64,000 nucleotides of DNA from Comamonas odontotermitis (lineage in GTDB: Bacteria > Pseudomonadota > Gammaproteobacteria > Burkholderiales > Burkholderiaceae_C): NCBI RefSeq assembly GCF_014207855.1, contig NZ_JACHKZ010000015.1, forward strand, positions 1 to 64,000, given 5' to 3'. Position numbers and translations under genes: made by a program. The notes below the pieces were generated by a model, which searched no databases, was not told the DNA's origin, and saw only the letters and a program-made list of their open reading frames with translations. Positions 47,266-54,758 of this stretch are shown piece by piece (the stretch's first letter is position 1; every line of letters begins with the position of its first letter).

Positions 47266-47529
47266 ATGCGATTATCAGAAACCAAAGTCCGATTTTTCGC
47301 CACACTATGTGCAGTCTTACTTAGTGCTGCAACGTGGGGTGTAGTCTTCGCGGCATCGCCCTACTTATTTAAAGGTCCATCGCACGAATGGGGATGGTAT
47401 GCATTTTTGCTATCAGTCATTCTGTCAACTGTTGTCCTGATCGCAACTTACAAGTGTGTTGTCAGAACTGTCGGCCCAAAACTGGTGAGAAAAACGGTGT
47501 TGAGTAATGGAATTGACTTCCCAAGCTAA
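47266..47529 (+). CDS. small membrane protein, 87 aa
   Basis: Two membrane helices (FFATLCAVLLSAATWGVVFA and AFLLSVILSTVVLIATYKC) separated by a short external loop. No Shine-Dalgarno sequence of note precedes it (GAAGGG 8 nt upstream). It overlaps the next gene by 23 nt. The function is unknown. Confidence 0.65.
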   Translation: MRLSETKVRFFATLCAVLLSAATWGVVFAASPYLFKGPSHEWGWYAFLLSVILSTVVLIATYKCVVRTVGPKLVRKTVLSNGIDFPS

Positions 47530-47776
47530 AGGGCGATCAATCGGTATCATTGTGTGGCTATTTTTAGTGATCATGCCAGCACTAGCATTTTTAGTAGCTA
47601 CCTATATCACAGCGAATGTTCCAGGTTGTAGATGTGACACAGGGGCTGGTTGTCACGGATGTGGCTTGGATAGCTTTGTTGAGTTATGTCTTTTCGGTGG
47701 TTTCATTGGATCACTTCTCATTTTTATGTTTGGTTGGCCAATCATCTTCATTGTGAACTTGTTTGCGCGACGCTAG
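47507..47776 (+). CDS. small membrane protein with Cys cluster, 89 aa
   Basis: Two membrane helices flank an external loop with VPGCRCDTGAGCHGCGLDS, a cluster of four cysteines and one histidine that could bind metal or form disulfides. It overlaps the preceding membrane gene in a different frame. The pair may form a complex in the inner membrane. No family is recognised. Confidence 0.65.
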   Translation: MELTSQAKGRSIGIIVWLFLVIMPALAFLVATYITANVPGCRCDTGAGCHGCGLDSFVELCLFGGFIGSLLIFMFGWPIIFIVNLFARR

Positions 47777-47831
47777 GCACCTTCTTGAATTGTCTCGGCA
47801 GGATTGGACGCTCTTGCTCAGACACGTTGAA

Positions 47832-47866
47832 CAAAAAAGCCCACATCAGTGGGCTCGTCTTGGGGG
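47832..47866. repeat. dispersed repeat B, copy 2 (hairpin)
   Basis: AAAAAAGCCCACATCAGTGG with the following GCTCGTCTTGGGGGG repeats 44767-44801 with one or two changes. The perfect GCCCAC/GTGGGC stem and A-run read as a minus-strand terminator. Confidence 0.75.
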
Positions 47867-47939
47867 GACTTGCCATGCAATCAAAGCAAAAGTCCCTGCT
47901 AATATGACCAATGTCTACACCTAGCAAGGATCTGCAAAC

Positions 47940-48146
47940 ATGTCTCATCGGAGAAACCGGTTGTCCGCTGAGCTGTCTACGTTTGTGCAGCAATACGGTC
48001 GTAGGGCGCAGCGAGGAGTGGAGCCGAATGACCGCGGCTACTCGCGTGAGATCGAGGCGCTCATGAAGAGACTTCCACCCGAAGAACTATCTGAACTCCT
48101 TAACTCTGAGACTTATGAGCAGCCGCAATCAGCCGGCCCAAAATAG
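47940..48146 (+). CDS. hypothetical island protein, 68 aa
   Basis: The product begins MSHRRNRLSAELSTFVQQYG and is basic then acidic, mostly helical (EIEALMKRLPPEELSELL). No strong Shine-Dalgarno sequence precedes the ATG. No family is recognised. Confidence 0.55.
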   Translation: MSHRRNRLSAELSTFVQQYGRRAQRGVEPNDRGYSREIEALMKRLPPEELSELLNSETYEQPQSAGPK

Positions 48147-48281
48147 GCGGAGTTCGTCTGCCCGACTACAGGTAGTCCAGATCGTGAAGGAGACGATAAG
48201 TTGTCTAGAGCAGGCTCGGAGCGGACCCTTAAAGGCCTCCCGCCGCGCTGAACAACTTTGCAATCTTGCGAAAGCGTTTTG

Positions 48282-48551
48282 ATGCCCTTGTATACCTACG
48301 TCGTCTCCTACAAAGGCGCTACCCACATAGCGCAAGGAAGTCACAGCAACTATCGCGGATTTATTTCTACTTGGTGTTCAAACATCCCGTCCGGCGCGCT
48401 CCCGGCTTTGACCCCCGCACTCATGAAAGAACTTGCTTTGAAAGCGTATGGCGAGTTCACACCTGTCTCAAACATCAAAAATGCCTGGCGCAAGTCGATT
48501 GATGTTGATGGAGGTGAATGTGTTGTAGTCGTCGTTCAAACTCAGCAATAG
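48282..48551 (+). CDS. hypothetical island protein, 89 aa
   Basis: The start MPLYTYVVSYKGATHIAQGS at 48282 is preferred to an earlier codon without support. The protein has a strand-rich N-terminus and NYRGFISTWCSNIPSGALPA, closing with GGECVVVVVQTQQ. No family is recognised; a small beta-grasp or immunity protein is possible. Confidence 0.6.
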   Translation: MPLYTYVVSYKGATHIAQGSHSNYRGFISTWCSNIPSGALPALTPALMKELALKAYGEFTPVSNIKNAWRKSIDVDGGECVVVVVQTQQ

Positions 48552-48599
48552 TTAAGACGCTCAAAACTCCCAGAACGTATCCGCGTATATTGACAGCCT

Positions 48600-48989
48600 A
48601 TGCATCGACTTTACAAAGTTCCAGACGACTTCAAGGTGTCCATCAGAATCCTGTCCTTTGAGGAGGGTGGGCGGCAGTCACCACCATTCAACGGTATCCG
48701 CTGGGATTTTTGCTATGCAGAGGACGCACCAGCTAAGCATTTGTGGATGTTCTGGCCTGATTTCATGGATGAGCAAGGGAACTCGTTGCCTACTGACGAG
48801 TTACTTCCTGTAGGTGTCAACCTAGCTGCTCGGATGACGGTATTGAATGATTAGTTGAGGATGGAAGTCTATCGAGAGCGTCTGGCTGTCGGCTCAATGT
48901 TTTACTGCCATGAAGGAGGTAAACAAGTAGCTGTTGGTCAAGTCACAAAGATCACAGGCCTCTTCAATGAAAGGCCCAGCAGGTCTTAA
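48600..48989 (+). pseudogene. EF-Tu C-terminal-like gene interrupted by an in-frame TAG
   Basis: The frame starts MHRLYKVPDDFKVSIRILSF, reads through FEEGGRQSPPFNGIRWDFCY and stops at TAG 48852-48854 after VLND. The same frame continues with LRMEVYRERLAVGSMFYCHE, GGKQVAVGQVTKITGLFNE before a TAA at 48987-48989. GGR-SP-F-G-R and the closing G-FY-HEG-VA-G-VT-I-GL parts together match the EF-Tu C-terminal-like fold of small uncharacterised proteins. A single base change would restore a 129-aa protein. Either a pseudogene or, less likely, amber read-through. Confidence 0.6.
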
Positions 48990-49003
48990 AAACAACGCAC
49001 CCG

Positions 49004-49060
49004 CCGCCCCCGAGGCGGTTTTTTTACGTCCGAACCCGCCAAGTGCGGGTTTTTCTATTT
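49004..49060 (+). terminator. terminator module D, copy 2
   Basis: A CCGCC-type stem followed by T7, then ACGTCCGAACCCGCCAAG and a second hairpin (CCCGCC/GCGGG) with TTTTTC and ATTTGAGGC. It resembles 45466-45508 and shares its TATTTGAGGC tail with repeat C. Confidence 0.7.
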
Positions 49061-49110
49061 GAGGCACAGGCAAAATTACTTTAAAGATTACCCATCTTGG
49101 GGTGCTGGAG

Positions 49111-49884
49111 CTATCCTTTGTTTTTTTCTGCATACAAGATATCATTTAGCTCCTGCCAAGTTGGATCTTTATCGCTGGAGCTCTTCTTTTTACTTAAAAC
49201 GATTTCGATAGAGTCATCGTATTTGGCCCCATATTTAAAAATTTTTTCTATTATTTTTAGTGTGGAATTTTGGCGTGGCTGATATTCTCTTACGGCAATA
49301 TAAAGAGGTGTTTGGAAGAGCGGATCGCGTTTGTAGCTGGGGAATTGATATATATCTATTGGATTATTTACGTCTGCACCAACTAAGACGCCAAAATCTA
49401 TCAACGCGGGACTGTTTGACATTATGGCTGAATATATGATTAATGATTTATTGAACCCGGTAAGAGCTTTGTAATCATTCAAAAGTCCCGCAAGTTGAGG
49501 AAGGTCTTGAGGTTCTGTTTGGACAAGGGCGATGCGGAAAGTTGATGAGCCAGTCTCACATTTACTAGGACGAGCCCCAGCAATTAATGCCTTTCTAACT
49601 ATATCAAACCTTTTGCGTCTTATTGCTATATCTAGCAGGCACGCACCATAGCCTCCAGATTCAGCTTTATGATTTATTGTTCTTAAAATAATTGGGCGAT
49701 CCTTTTCAAAAACATCATCTAGATAGGAGTCAAGAACTTGCCTTTCCCTATTGGCCATTTCGGTGCGAGCTGGAGCAGTCGCAAAGCCCATGATCAATAC
49801 CGCTGATTCGCAGCCATAGAGAAGACTAGAGATCGCAATAAATGTACATAATTTGAAAACGGATTTTCTATTTTCTAGGAACAT
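49111..49884 (-). CDS. lipoprotein with ankyrin-like repeats, 257 aa
   Basis: The start at 49884 gives a lipoprotein signal (FKLCTFIAISSLLYGC; cleavage before Cys). The body contains helical pairs such as LLDIAIRRKRFDIVRKALIAGA and ALIDFGVLVGADVNNP, typical of ankyrin repeats. It is the only substantial minus-strand gene of the island and AT-rich. The role, perhaps binding a partner at the membrane, is unknown. Confidence 0.65.
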   Translation of the reverse strand: MFLENRKSVFKLCTFIAISSLLYGCESAVLIMGFATAPARTEMANRERQVLDSYLDDVFEKDRPIILRTINHKAESGGYGACLLDIAIRRKRFDIVRKALIAGARPSKCETGSSTFRIALVQTEPQDLPQLAGLLNDYKALTGFNKSLIIYSAIMSNSPALIDFGVLVGADVNNPIDIYQFPSYKRDPLFQTPLYIAVREYQPRQNSTLKIIEKIFKYGAKYDDSIEIVLSKKKSSSDKDPTWQELNDILYAEKNKG

Positions 49885-49984
49885 ATATCTCTGGTTGGTA
49901 TCCGAGCTACGACAAGACGATCTTACGCAACCATGCCTATGACGACAAGGATGGCATAGTGGCACATAGTTCCATAGCTCGTTT

Positions 49985-50070
49985 CGGCGGGCTTTTTTTA
50001 TGGGCTCACGCTTTCGCGTGGGCCTTTTTTATTTGACGCCCGAGCATGGCAGACATTGAACCAATTGGCG
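49985..50070 (+). repeat. dispersed repeat C, copy 2 (double terminator plus MADIEPIG start)
   Basis: This copy repeats 46410-46494. Its MADIEPIG frame runs 35 codons from 50046 to 50153 but overlaps the Arc-like gene on the other strand, so it is probably not a functional protein. Confidence 0.8.
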
Positions 50071-50084
50071 TTGCCAATGGAGGG

Positions 50085-50453
50085 CTACTTGGAGTTCCCC
50101 TTCGACCGTTGGAATGGCGGGACTCGTGCAATTTCGATTCCGTCTTCATCTGAGATTGTGAAGCCCTCGGCGAGTCCCTTCAGGAGCCCTGCTAGAGCGG
50201 ACACCTCTTGAGCGTTCTTGGCAAGCCTTGAAAAGACCTCTTGCATTTGCTGAGGGCTGAATGATCCATCCTCCGGTAAGGATGAGGCCTGCTTCACCGC
50301 AACAAGGGGCGGGAGTTCTGAGCGGAACGAATTCTCTAGTCTGGCCACCAGCTCCGCTGTCAATGTGCGCTTGTTGCCCACAGCAGCAGCCTCAAGACGC
50401 TCCTTGAGCTCAGCAGGGATTCGGAAGTTGAGTTGGGGGTCGGTACGGGCCAT
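50085..50453 (-). CDS. Arc-type ribbon-helix-helix DNA-binding protein, 122 aa
   Basis: The first 50 residues are an Arc/Mnt-type ribbon-helix-helix (MARTDPQLNFRIPAELKERL, then TLTAELVARLENSF). A C-terminal extension of 70 residues has SFSPQQMQEVFSRLAKNAQE, helical. It is transcribed away from the second Arc-like gene, with shared operators between them, as in the P22 immI region. It probably represses the antirepressor-like gene. Confidence 0.8.
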   Translation of the reverse strand: MARTDPQLNFRIPAELKERLEAAAVGNKRTLTAELVARLENSFRSELPPLVAVKQASSLPEDGSFSPQQMQEVFSRLAKNAQEVSALAGLLKGLAEGFTISDEDGIEIARVPPFQRSKGNSK

Positions 50454-50489
50454 GAGTGAATTATTGCATCACGGTGCTTGCAAGTTGGC

Positions 50490-50518
50490 TAGTACCGTGC
50501 TACATTAGCACCGTGCTA
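50490..50518. promoter_or_regulatory. paired Arc-type operators
   Basis: TAGTACCGTGCTA and TAGCACCGTGCTA (the latter a perfect palindrome around a central C) are 16 bp apart between the divergent Arc genes. An inverted relative (CACGGTGCTTG) lies near 50470. Coordinates may be off by one base. Confidence 0.7.
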
Positions 50519-50535
50519 TACGAAAGGAGTCACAA

Positions 50536-50700
50536 ATGGCACGTAAAGACGAACAAACCAATGTCCGCATTCCGCAAGAGCTAAAGGAGTGGCTGAAGGA
50601 CCAAGCTAGTGCAGCACGGCGTAGCGTAACTGCTGAACTGGTAATGCGACGTGAGCAGAGTCGAAAGGCGCAGGAGGCAGGCAATGAGCAGGCAGCCTGA
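50536..50700 (+). CDS. Arc-type ribbon-helix-helix protein, 54 aa
   Basis: AAAGGAG lies 6-7 nt before the ATG. The 54-aa product is a near-minimal Arc fold (KDEQTNVRIPQELKEWLKDQ, then RSVTAELVMRREQ), the size of P22 Arc. It overlaps the BRO-N gene's start by 17 nt. It probably regulates its own promoter and the gene downstream. Similarity to the divergent 122-aa protein suggests a duplicated pair. Confidence 0.85.
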   Translation: MARKDEQTNVRIPQELKEWLKDQASAARRSVTAELVMRREQSRKAQEAGNEQAA

Positions 50701-51301
50701 AAAAGGAAACGCCCCGGAAGTTGCAGCAACCGAGGCGTTGAGTGTCAAACCCCAAGTTCTCACACAAGGAATCAACATGTCGAATTGTACCGATATTCAA
50801 GTTAGTAGCCAACCCGTCTTCAACTTCGGCGAACACCAAGTGCGCGTTGTGATGCGGAATGCTGAACCATGGTTTGTTGCCGCCGATGTGGCGAGGGCGC
50901 TGGAATTTCGTGACGCGTCTAATGCAGCGCGCATGCTTTCCGACCATCAGAAGGGTACTCACTCAGTGAGTACCTCTATGGGAAATCAACAACTTACTGT
51001 GGTTTCTGAGGGCGGTCTTTATAGGATGGTGTTGCGCAGCCGCAAGCCATCAGCGGTTGCATTCAGTGATTGGGTGTCCTTTACATACCGGAACGATAAG
51101 AATCCGATGAGAAGCCGCAAGGTGTTCGATTTGTTCGATACAAAGTCGCACACCGTTCCAGTCAGTGCCTGCGTGCTTGTTGATCCTGTATTGCAAGAGT
51201 TCACAGAACAGGGTGCAGTTTGGCGCGGTTACGAGATCGCTGTGATTGACGGCGAGGTGTACGAGTTTGCTCAGCTCTGGCTTGTGCGGCAGGTTTGGTG
51301 A
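50684..51301 (+). CDS. BRO-N domain antirepressor-like protein
   Basis: The start at 50684 has GGAGG 6 nt upstream. Residues about 45-125 are a BRO family N-terminal domain (FNFGEHQVRVVMRNAEPWFV, AADVARALEFRDASNAARML, EGGLYRMVLRSRKPSAVAFS). The usual W-V-LP-IR-TG segment is missing; after FSDWV the sequence continues differently, so the protein may be truncated or shifted. Together with the Arc genes it resembles P22 ant. It is presumably a phage remnant next to tRNA-Leu. Confidence 0.75.
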   Translation: MSRQPEKGNAPEVAATEALSVKPQVLTQGINMSNCTDIQVSSQPVFNFGEHQVRVVMRNAEPWFVAADVARALEFRDASNAARMLSDHQKGTHSVSTSMGNQQLTVVSEGGLYRMVLRSRKPSAVAFSDWVSFTYRNDKNPMRSRKVFDLFDTKSHTVPVSACVLVDPVLQEFTEQGAVWRGYEIAVIDGEVYEFAQLWLVRQVW

Positions 51302-51431
51302 TAGAGGGTCGCGCTCCTGAGTTCATCCAAGCTTGGCTGGTGTCTTTGCTATAGCTGGCGTTTCGAGACTAGGCAAGGAGACAAGCAAGGCCTTTCCTCG
51401 TAGATAGAATGCTGGTTGCTATAGTTTTTCG

Positions 51432-51466
51432 CGGAAACGATGCGGAAACTTATGAGGAAACGATGA
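51432..51466. repeat. three tandem GGAAACGATG-type repeats
   Basis: Copies at 51433-51442, 51444-51454 (one change) and 51456-51465 have a period of 11-12 bp. They lie about 70 bp from the 3' end of tRNA-Leu, where integrase arm sites or attachment remnants are common. The gap 51302-51491 holds no gene. Confidence 0.6.
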
Positions 51467-51491
51467 AATGAATGCGACCAGCCAGAAAAAT

Positions 51492-51527
51492 AAAAAAGCC
51501 GTTAAGTTATTAAAACTTAACGGCTTT
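51492..51527 (-). terminator. tRNA-Leu terminator
   Basis: A perfect 14-bp inverted repeat (AAAGCCGTTAAGTT/AACTTAACGGCTTT) with a 5-nt loop has a T-run on the minus-strand side. It ends tRNA-Leu transcription. Confidence 0.85.
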
Positions 51528-51532
51528 CAGGT

Positions 51533-51617
51533 TGGTGCCCGGGGCCGGAATCGAACCGGCACGCCTTGCGGCGGGGGATTTTGAGTCCCCTGCGTCTACC
51601 AATTTCACCACCCGGGC
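51533..51617 (-). tRNA. tRNA-Leu (anticodon CAA)
   Basis: On the minus strand: acceptor GCCCGGG paired with CCCGGGC, D arm, anticodon stem GGGGA/TCCCC with loop CTCAAAA (CAA), a long variable arm (CGCCGCAAGGCG), T arm GGTTCGATTCC and encoded CCA. It reads UUG leucine codons and is the right border of the island. Confidence 0.95.
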
Positions 51618-51658
51618 TGTGTATCTCGCAGACCAAAATTATGACACAAAATTCGGCC

Positions 51659-52564
51659 ATGAAAAGATATCCAACGATCGAAGACGCTATCGGCAACACC
51701 CCTTTGGTTGCGTTGCAGCGCATTGGTGCGGACTATAACGAGCCGCACGGCAATGTGGTGCTGGGCAAGCTGGAAGGCAATAACCCCGCTGGTTCGGTGA
51801 AGGACCGCCCGGCCATCTCGATGATCCAGCGCGCGCAGGAGCGCGGCGAGATCAAGCCTGGCGATACCTTGATCGAGGCGACATCGGGCAACACGGGCAT
51901 TGCCCTGGCCATGGCTGCGGCCATCAAGGGCTATCGCATGGTGTTGATCATGCCTGAGGATCTGTCGATCGAGCGGGCACAGACTATGAAGGCCTATGGC
52001 GCCGAGCTGATCCTTACGCCCAAGAGCGGTGGCATGGAATATGCGCGCGATCTGGCCGACAAGATGGTGGCCGATGGAAAGGGCAAGGTGCTTGACCAGT
52101 TTGCCAATCCAGACAACCCACGTGCGCACTACGAAGCCACCGGTCCTGAGATCTGGCAGCAGACTGGCGGCAAGATCACCCATTTTGTCAGCGCCATGGG
52201 CACCACGGGCACCATCACAGGTGTTGCGAAGTACCTGAAGGAAAAGAACCCCGCCGTGCGCATCATCGGGGCGCAGCCTACCGAGGGCTCGCGCATTCCC
52301 GGTATTCGCAAATGGCCTGAGGAATACCTGCCTGCCATCTACGATGCCAGCCTGGTCGATGAACTGGTGTATGTGACGCAGGACGACGCAGAAGACATGG
52401 CGCGGCGCCTGGCACGCGAAGAAGGCATTTTTGCAGGCATCTCTGCTGCTGGCGCCTGCCATGTCGCGCAGGAAATTGCACGCCGCGAGCGCAACGCTAC
52501 GATTGTGTTCGTTGTCTGTGACCGCGGAGACCGCTATTTGTCGACCGGGGTATTTCCGGCCTGA
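51659..52564 (+). CDS. cysM: cysteine synthase B (CysM)
   Basis: The 301-aa product begins MKRYPTIEDAIGNTPLVALQ and has the PLP lysine in EGNNPAGSVKDRPA, the TSGNTG loop near residue 75 and GTTGTI near 180. It makes cysteine from O-acetylserine and sulfide or thiosulfate. A Met six codons upstream (51641) is an alternative start. It lies unusually close (about 40 bp) to tRNA-Leu, on the other strand. Confidence 0.92.
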   Translation: MKRYPTIEDAIGNTPLVALQRIGADYNEPHGNVVLGKLEGNNPAGSVKDRPAISMIQRAQERGEIKPGDTLIEATSGNTGIALAMAAAIKGYRMVLIMPEDLSIERAQTMKAYGAELILTPKSGGMEYARDLADKMVADGKGKVLDQFANPDNPRAHYEATGPEIWQQTGGKITHFVSAMGTTGTITGVAKYLKEKNPAVRIIGAQPTEGSRIPGIRKWPEEYLPAIYDASLVDELVYVTQDDAEDMARRLAREEGIFAGISAAGACHVAQEIARRERNATIVFVVCDRGDRYLSTGVFPA

Positions 52565-52618
52565 TGGATCGATAGCGCGTGGTTCCTCAGCGGCTGCGGT
52601 TATTCCTTTGAAAGCGTT

Positions 52619-53242
52619 ATGCAATACGAAACCAAATTCTGCGTGAACTGCGCCACCCCACTGCAATGGATCGTGACGGCCGAAGACAGCGGTGATGTCA
52701 GCCGTCTGCGCTGTCCGGCCTGTGGCTGGACGCACTGGGGCAATCCCACGCCTGTGCTGGCTGCCGTGGTGGAGAACGATGATGGACAGGTATTGCTCGC
52801 CCGCAATGCGCTGTGGCAGGAAGGTGTGTTCGGGCTGATCACCGGTTTCATGGAAGCGGGCGAATCGCCCGAAGCAGGCATTACACGGGAAGTGCTTGAA
52901 GAGACGGGCCTGCGTGCCAAGGCGCTGCGCCTGATTGGTTGCTGGGAGTTTCTGCGGATGAACCAGGTGCTGATTGCCTACCATGTGCGTGTGCATGGCA
53001 AGCCCGGCGATGTGCGCCTGTCGCCCGAGCTGGCCGATTACCAGTGGAAGACCGCGCAGCAGGCGCAGTGCTGGCCGGCTGGCACAGGCTACGCGCTGGC
53101 CGAGTGGATCAAGAGCAAGGGCGAGCCTGTGCGTTTTGGGGCATTCCGCCCTGGCCAGAACCCGGAGCCAGACCCCGCCAAATGGCCCGTGCGCTACTGG
53201 GACGAGGATGGCCGCTTTGTAGTAGCGCCTGCTTTGGACTAG
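52619..53242 (+). CDS. Nudix hydrolase with N-terminal zinc ribbon
   Basis: The 207-aa protein has a CXXC pair (KFCVNCATPL, then CPACGWTHW) forming a zinc ribbon, then a Nudix box (GFMEAGESPEAGITREVLEE, TG) near residues 80-102 with the REXXEE core. This layout is like NudC/NADH pyrophosphatase relatives that clip nucleoside diphosphate derivatives; the substrate is not certain. It lies 55 bp after cysM. Confidence 0.85.
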   Translation: MQYETKFCVNCATPLQWIVTAEDSGDVSRLRCPACGWTHWGNPTPVLAAVVENDDGQVLLARNALWQEGVFGLITGFMEAGESPEAGITREVLEETGLRAKALRLIGCWEFLRMNQVLIAYHVRVHGKPGDVRLSPELADYQWKTAQQAQCWPAGTGYALAEWIKSKGEPVRFGAFRPGQNPEPDPAKWPVRYWDEDGRFVVAPALD

Positions 53243-53354
53243 GCTTGCAGCGGTCATTGATGGCTTTGCTCCATGGCGATGCCATGGGCCGCGAGGTGGG
53301 TTGGGATAATTGGAGTGATGACGCAGCGCCCCCGCGCTGCAGAGAGAGTGCACG

Positions 53355-53582
53355 ATGGAAGTTGACCAAGAAGTAGATACCCGCGGCCTGAACTGTCCGC
53401 TGCCCATTCTGAAGGCGAAGAAGGCGCTTGCAGCCATGCAAAGCGGCCAACTGCTGAAGGTGGTGGCTACCGATACCGGCTCGATCCGGGATTTTCAGGC
53501 CTTTGCCAAACAAACGGGCAACGAACTGATAGAGCAGCAGACGGTGGGCGAGGAGTTCATCCATATCCTGCGCAGACGATGA
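53355..53582 (+). CDS. TusA/SirA-family sulfur carrier protein
   Basis: The 75-aa protein has the family Cys in GLNCPLPILKAKKAL (Cys14, CPxP motif) and the two-layer alpha/beta pattern (LLKVVATDTGSIRDF, ELIEQQTVGEEFIHIL). Such proteins carry sulfane sulfur for tRNA thiolation or cofactor synthesis. It is the last plus-strand gene before the convergent galU. Confidence 0.85.
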   Translation: MEVDQEVDTRGLNCPLPILKAKKALAAMQSGQLLKVVATDTGSIRDFQAFAKQTGNELIEQQTVGEEFIHILRRR

Positions 53583-53681
53583 GAGGGGCCCAGGCGACCG
53601 CATCGGCTTGTGGCGATGCAGCAATGTAGCAGCGGCTTGACCATGGATTCTTTTTGCTATCGATAAGGTAGCATTTTGCGC

Positions 53682-53708
53682 AAAAAAGCCTGCATTTGCA
53701 GGCCTTTT
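53682..53708. terminator. bidirectional terminator between the tusA-like gene and galU
   Basis: GCCTGC/GCAGGC with an ATTT loop has A6 on one side and CTTTT on the other, so it serves both convergent genes. Confidence 0.8.
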
Positions 53709-53755
53709 CGTATTTGAAATCCACATGTCCCCCGATGGGGCCACTGTGGATCCCA

Positions 53756-54643
53756 TCAGATGCTCAGGTTTTTGAGGTATTCGCGAAAGCTCTCGCCCAC
53801 ATCAGGGTGCTGCAGCGCGAGCTCGACCGTAGCCTCCAGAAAGCCTTCCTTGCTGCCGCAGTCATAGCGTTTGCCGTTGTAGCGGAAGGCGTACACCGTC
53901 TCGTGCGCCATCAGGCGCTCAATCGCATCGGTCAGTTGAATCTCTCCGCCCACGCCTTGGGGTTGGTTGCGGATCTGGTCGAAGATTCCGGGGGTGAGCA
54001 CATAGCGGCCTGCAACGCCCATGCGCGATGGTGCCTTTTCTGGGGCGGGTTTCTCCACGATCTCATCAATGCGCATCAAGGGGCCACCTGCGGGCTCGCC
54101 CTTGACGATGCCGTAGCGCTTGGTGTGCTCCAGCGGTACTTCTTGCACGGCCAGCAGCGAACGGCCTTGCTTGAGGAAAGCCGCCGTCATTTGCGCCATC
54201 ACGCCCTGGCCACCGGCAGAGCCGGTCATCAGGTCGTCGGCCAGCAGCACGGCAAATGGCTCATTGCCTACCAGCGGCTCGGCGCACAGCACGGCGTGGC
54301 CCAGGCCCAGCGAGCGCGGCTGGCGCACGAAGAGGCAATTCATGTCATCGGGGCTGACGCTGCGCACCAACTCCAGCATGGCTTGCTTGCCGGCGCGTTC
54401 GAGTTCGTTCTCCAGTTCGTAGGCGGTGTCGAAATGGTCTTCGATTGCGCGCTTGCTACGGCCAGTGACAAAGATCATGTCGCGGATGCCAGCTTCATAG
54501 GCCTCCTCCACTGCGTACTGGATCAGCGGCTTGTCCACCACGGGCAGCATTTCCTTGGGGGATGCCTTGGTTGCAGGCAAGAAGCGGGTGCCCAGGCCAG
54601 CTACCGGAAAAACTGCTTTGCGGACACGAGTTGGAGTGATCAT
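53756..54643 (-). CDS. galU: UTP-glucose-1-phosphate uridylyltransferase (GalU)
   Basis: The 295-aa protein has the nucleotidyltransferase signature [19 protein letters not shown] near residue 17, [18 protein letters not shown] and the catalytic VLLADDLM near 133. It makes UDP-glucose for envelope polysaccharides. It is convergent with the tusA-like gene and its transcript starts near 54,660. Confidence 0.93.
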   Translation of the reverse strand: MITPTRVRKAVFPVAGLGTRFLPATKASPKEMLPVVDKPLIQYAVEEAYEAGIRDMIFVTGRSKRAIEDHFDTAYELENELERAGKQAMLELVRSVSPDDMNCLFVRQPRSLGLGHAVLCAEPLVGNEPFAVLLADDLMTGSAGGQGVMAQMTAAFLKQGRSLLAVQEVPLEHTKRYGIVKGEPAGGPLMRIDEIVEKPAPEKAPSRMGVAGRYVLTPGIFDQIRNQPQGVGGEIQLTDAIERLMAHETVYAFRYNGKRYDCGSKEGFLEATVELALQHPDVGESFREYLKNLSI

Positions 54644-54674
54644 AGGTGCTCAGTTTGATAAGGCAGATGTGACA

Positions 54675-54696
54675 AAGGCGCAGCATGCTGCGCCTT
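54675..54696 (-). terminator. palindromic terminator after valS
   Basis: AAGGCGCAGCATGCTGCGCC plus TT is a perfect 22-bp palindrome between the end of valS and the start of galU. It has only a weak T-run, so termination strength is uncertain. Confidence 0.55.
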
Positions 54697-54758
54697 GTGC
54701 ACTGTCATGGCGCATTATCTGACGATTTGCGCATGGCTATTCGGGTCAGCCTCCCGGT

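Noticed and set aside
50046..50153. 35-codon MADIEPIG gene
   Set aside because: It overlaps the Arc-type gene on the other strand and diverges from the first copy after eight codons.
51605..53437. 610-codon minus-strand frame opposite cysM and the Nudix gene
   Set aside because: It is a shadow of high-GC codons of well-recognised plus-strand genes.
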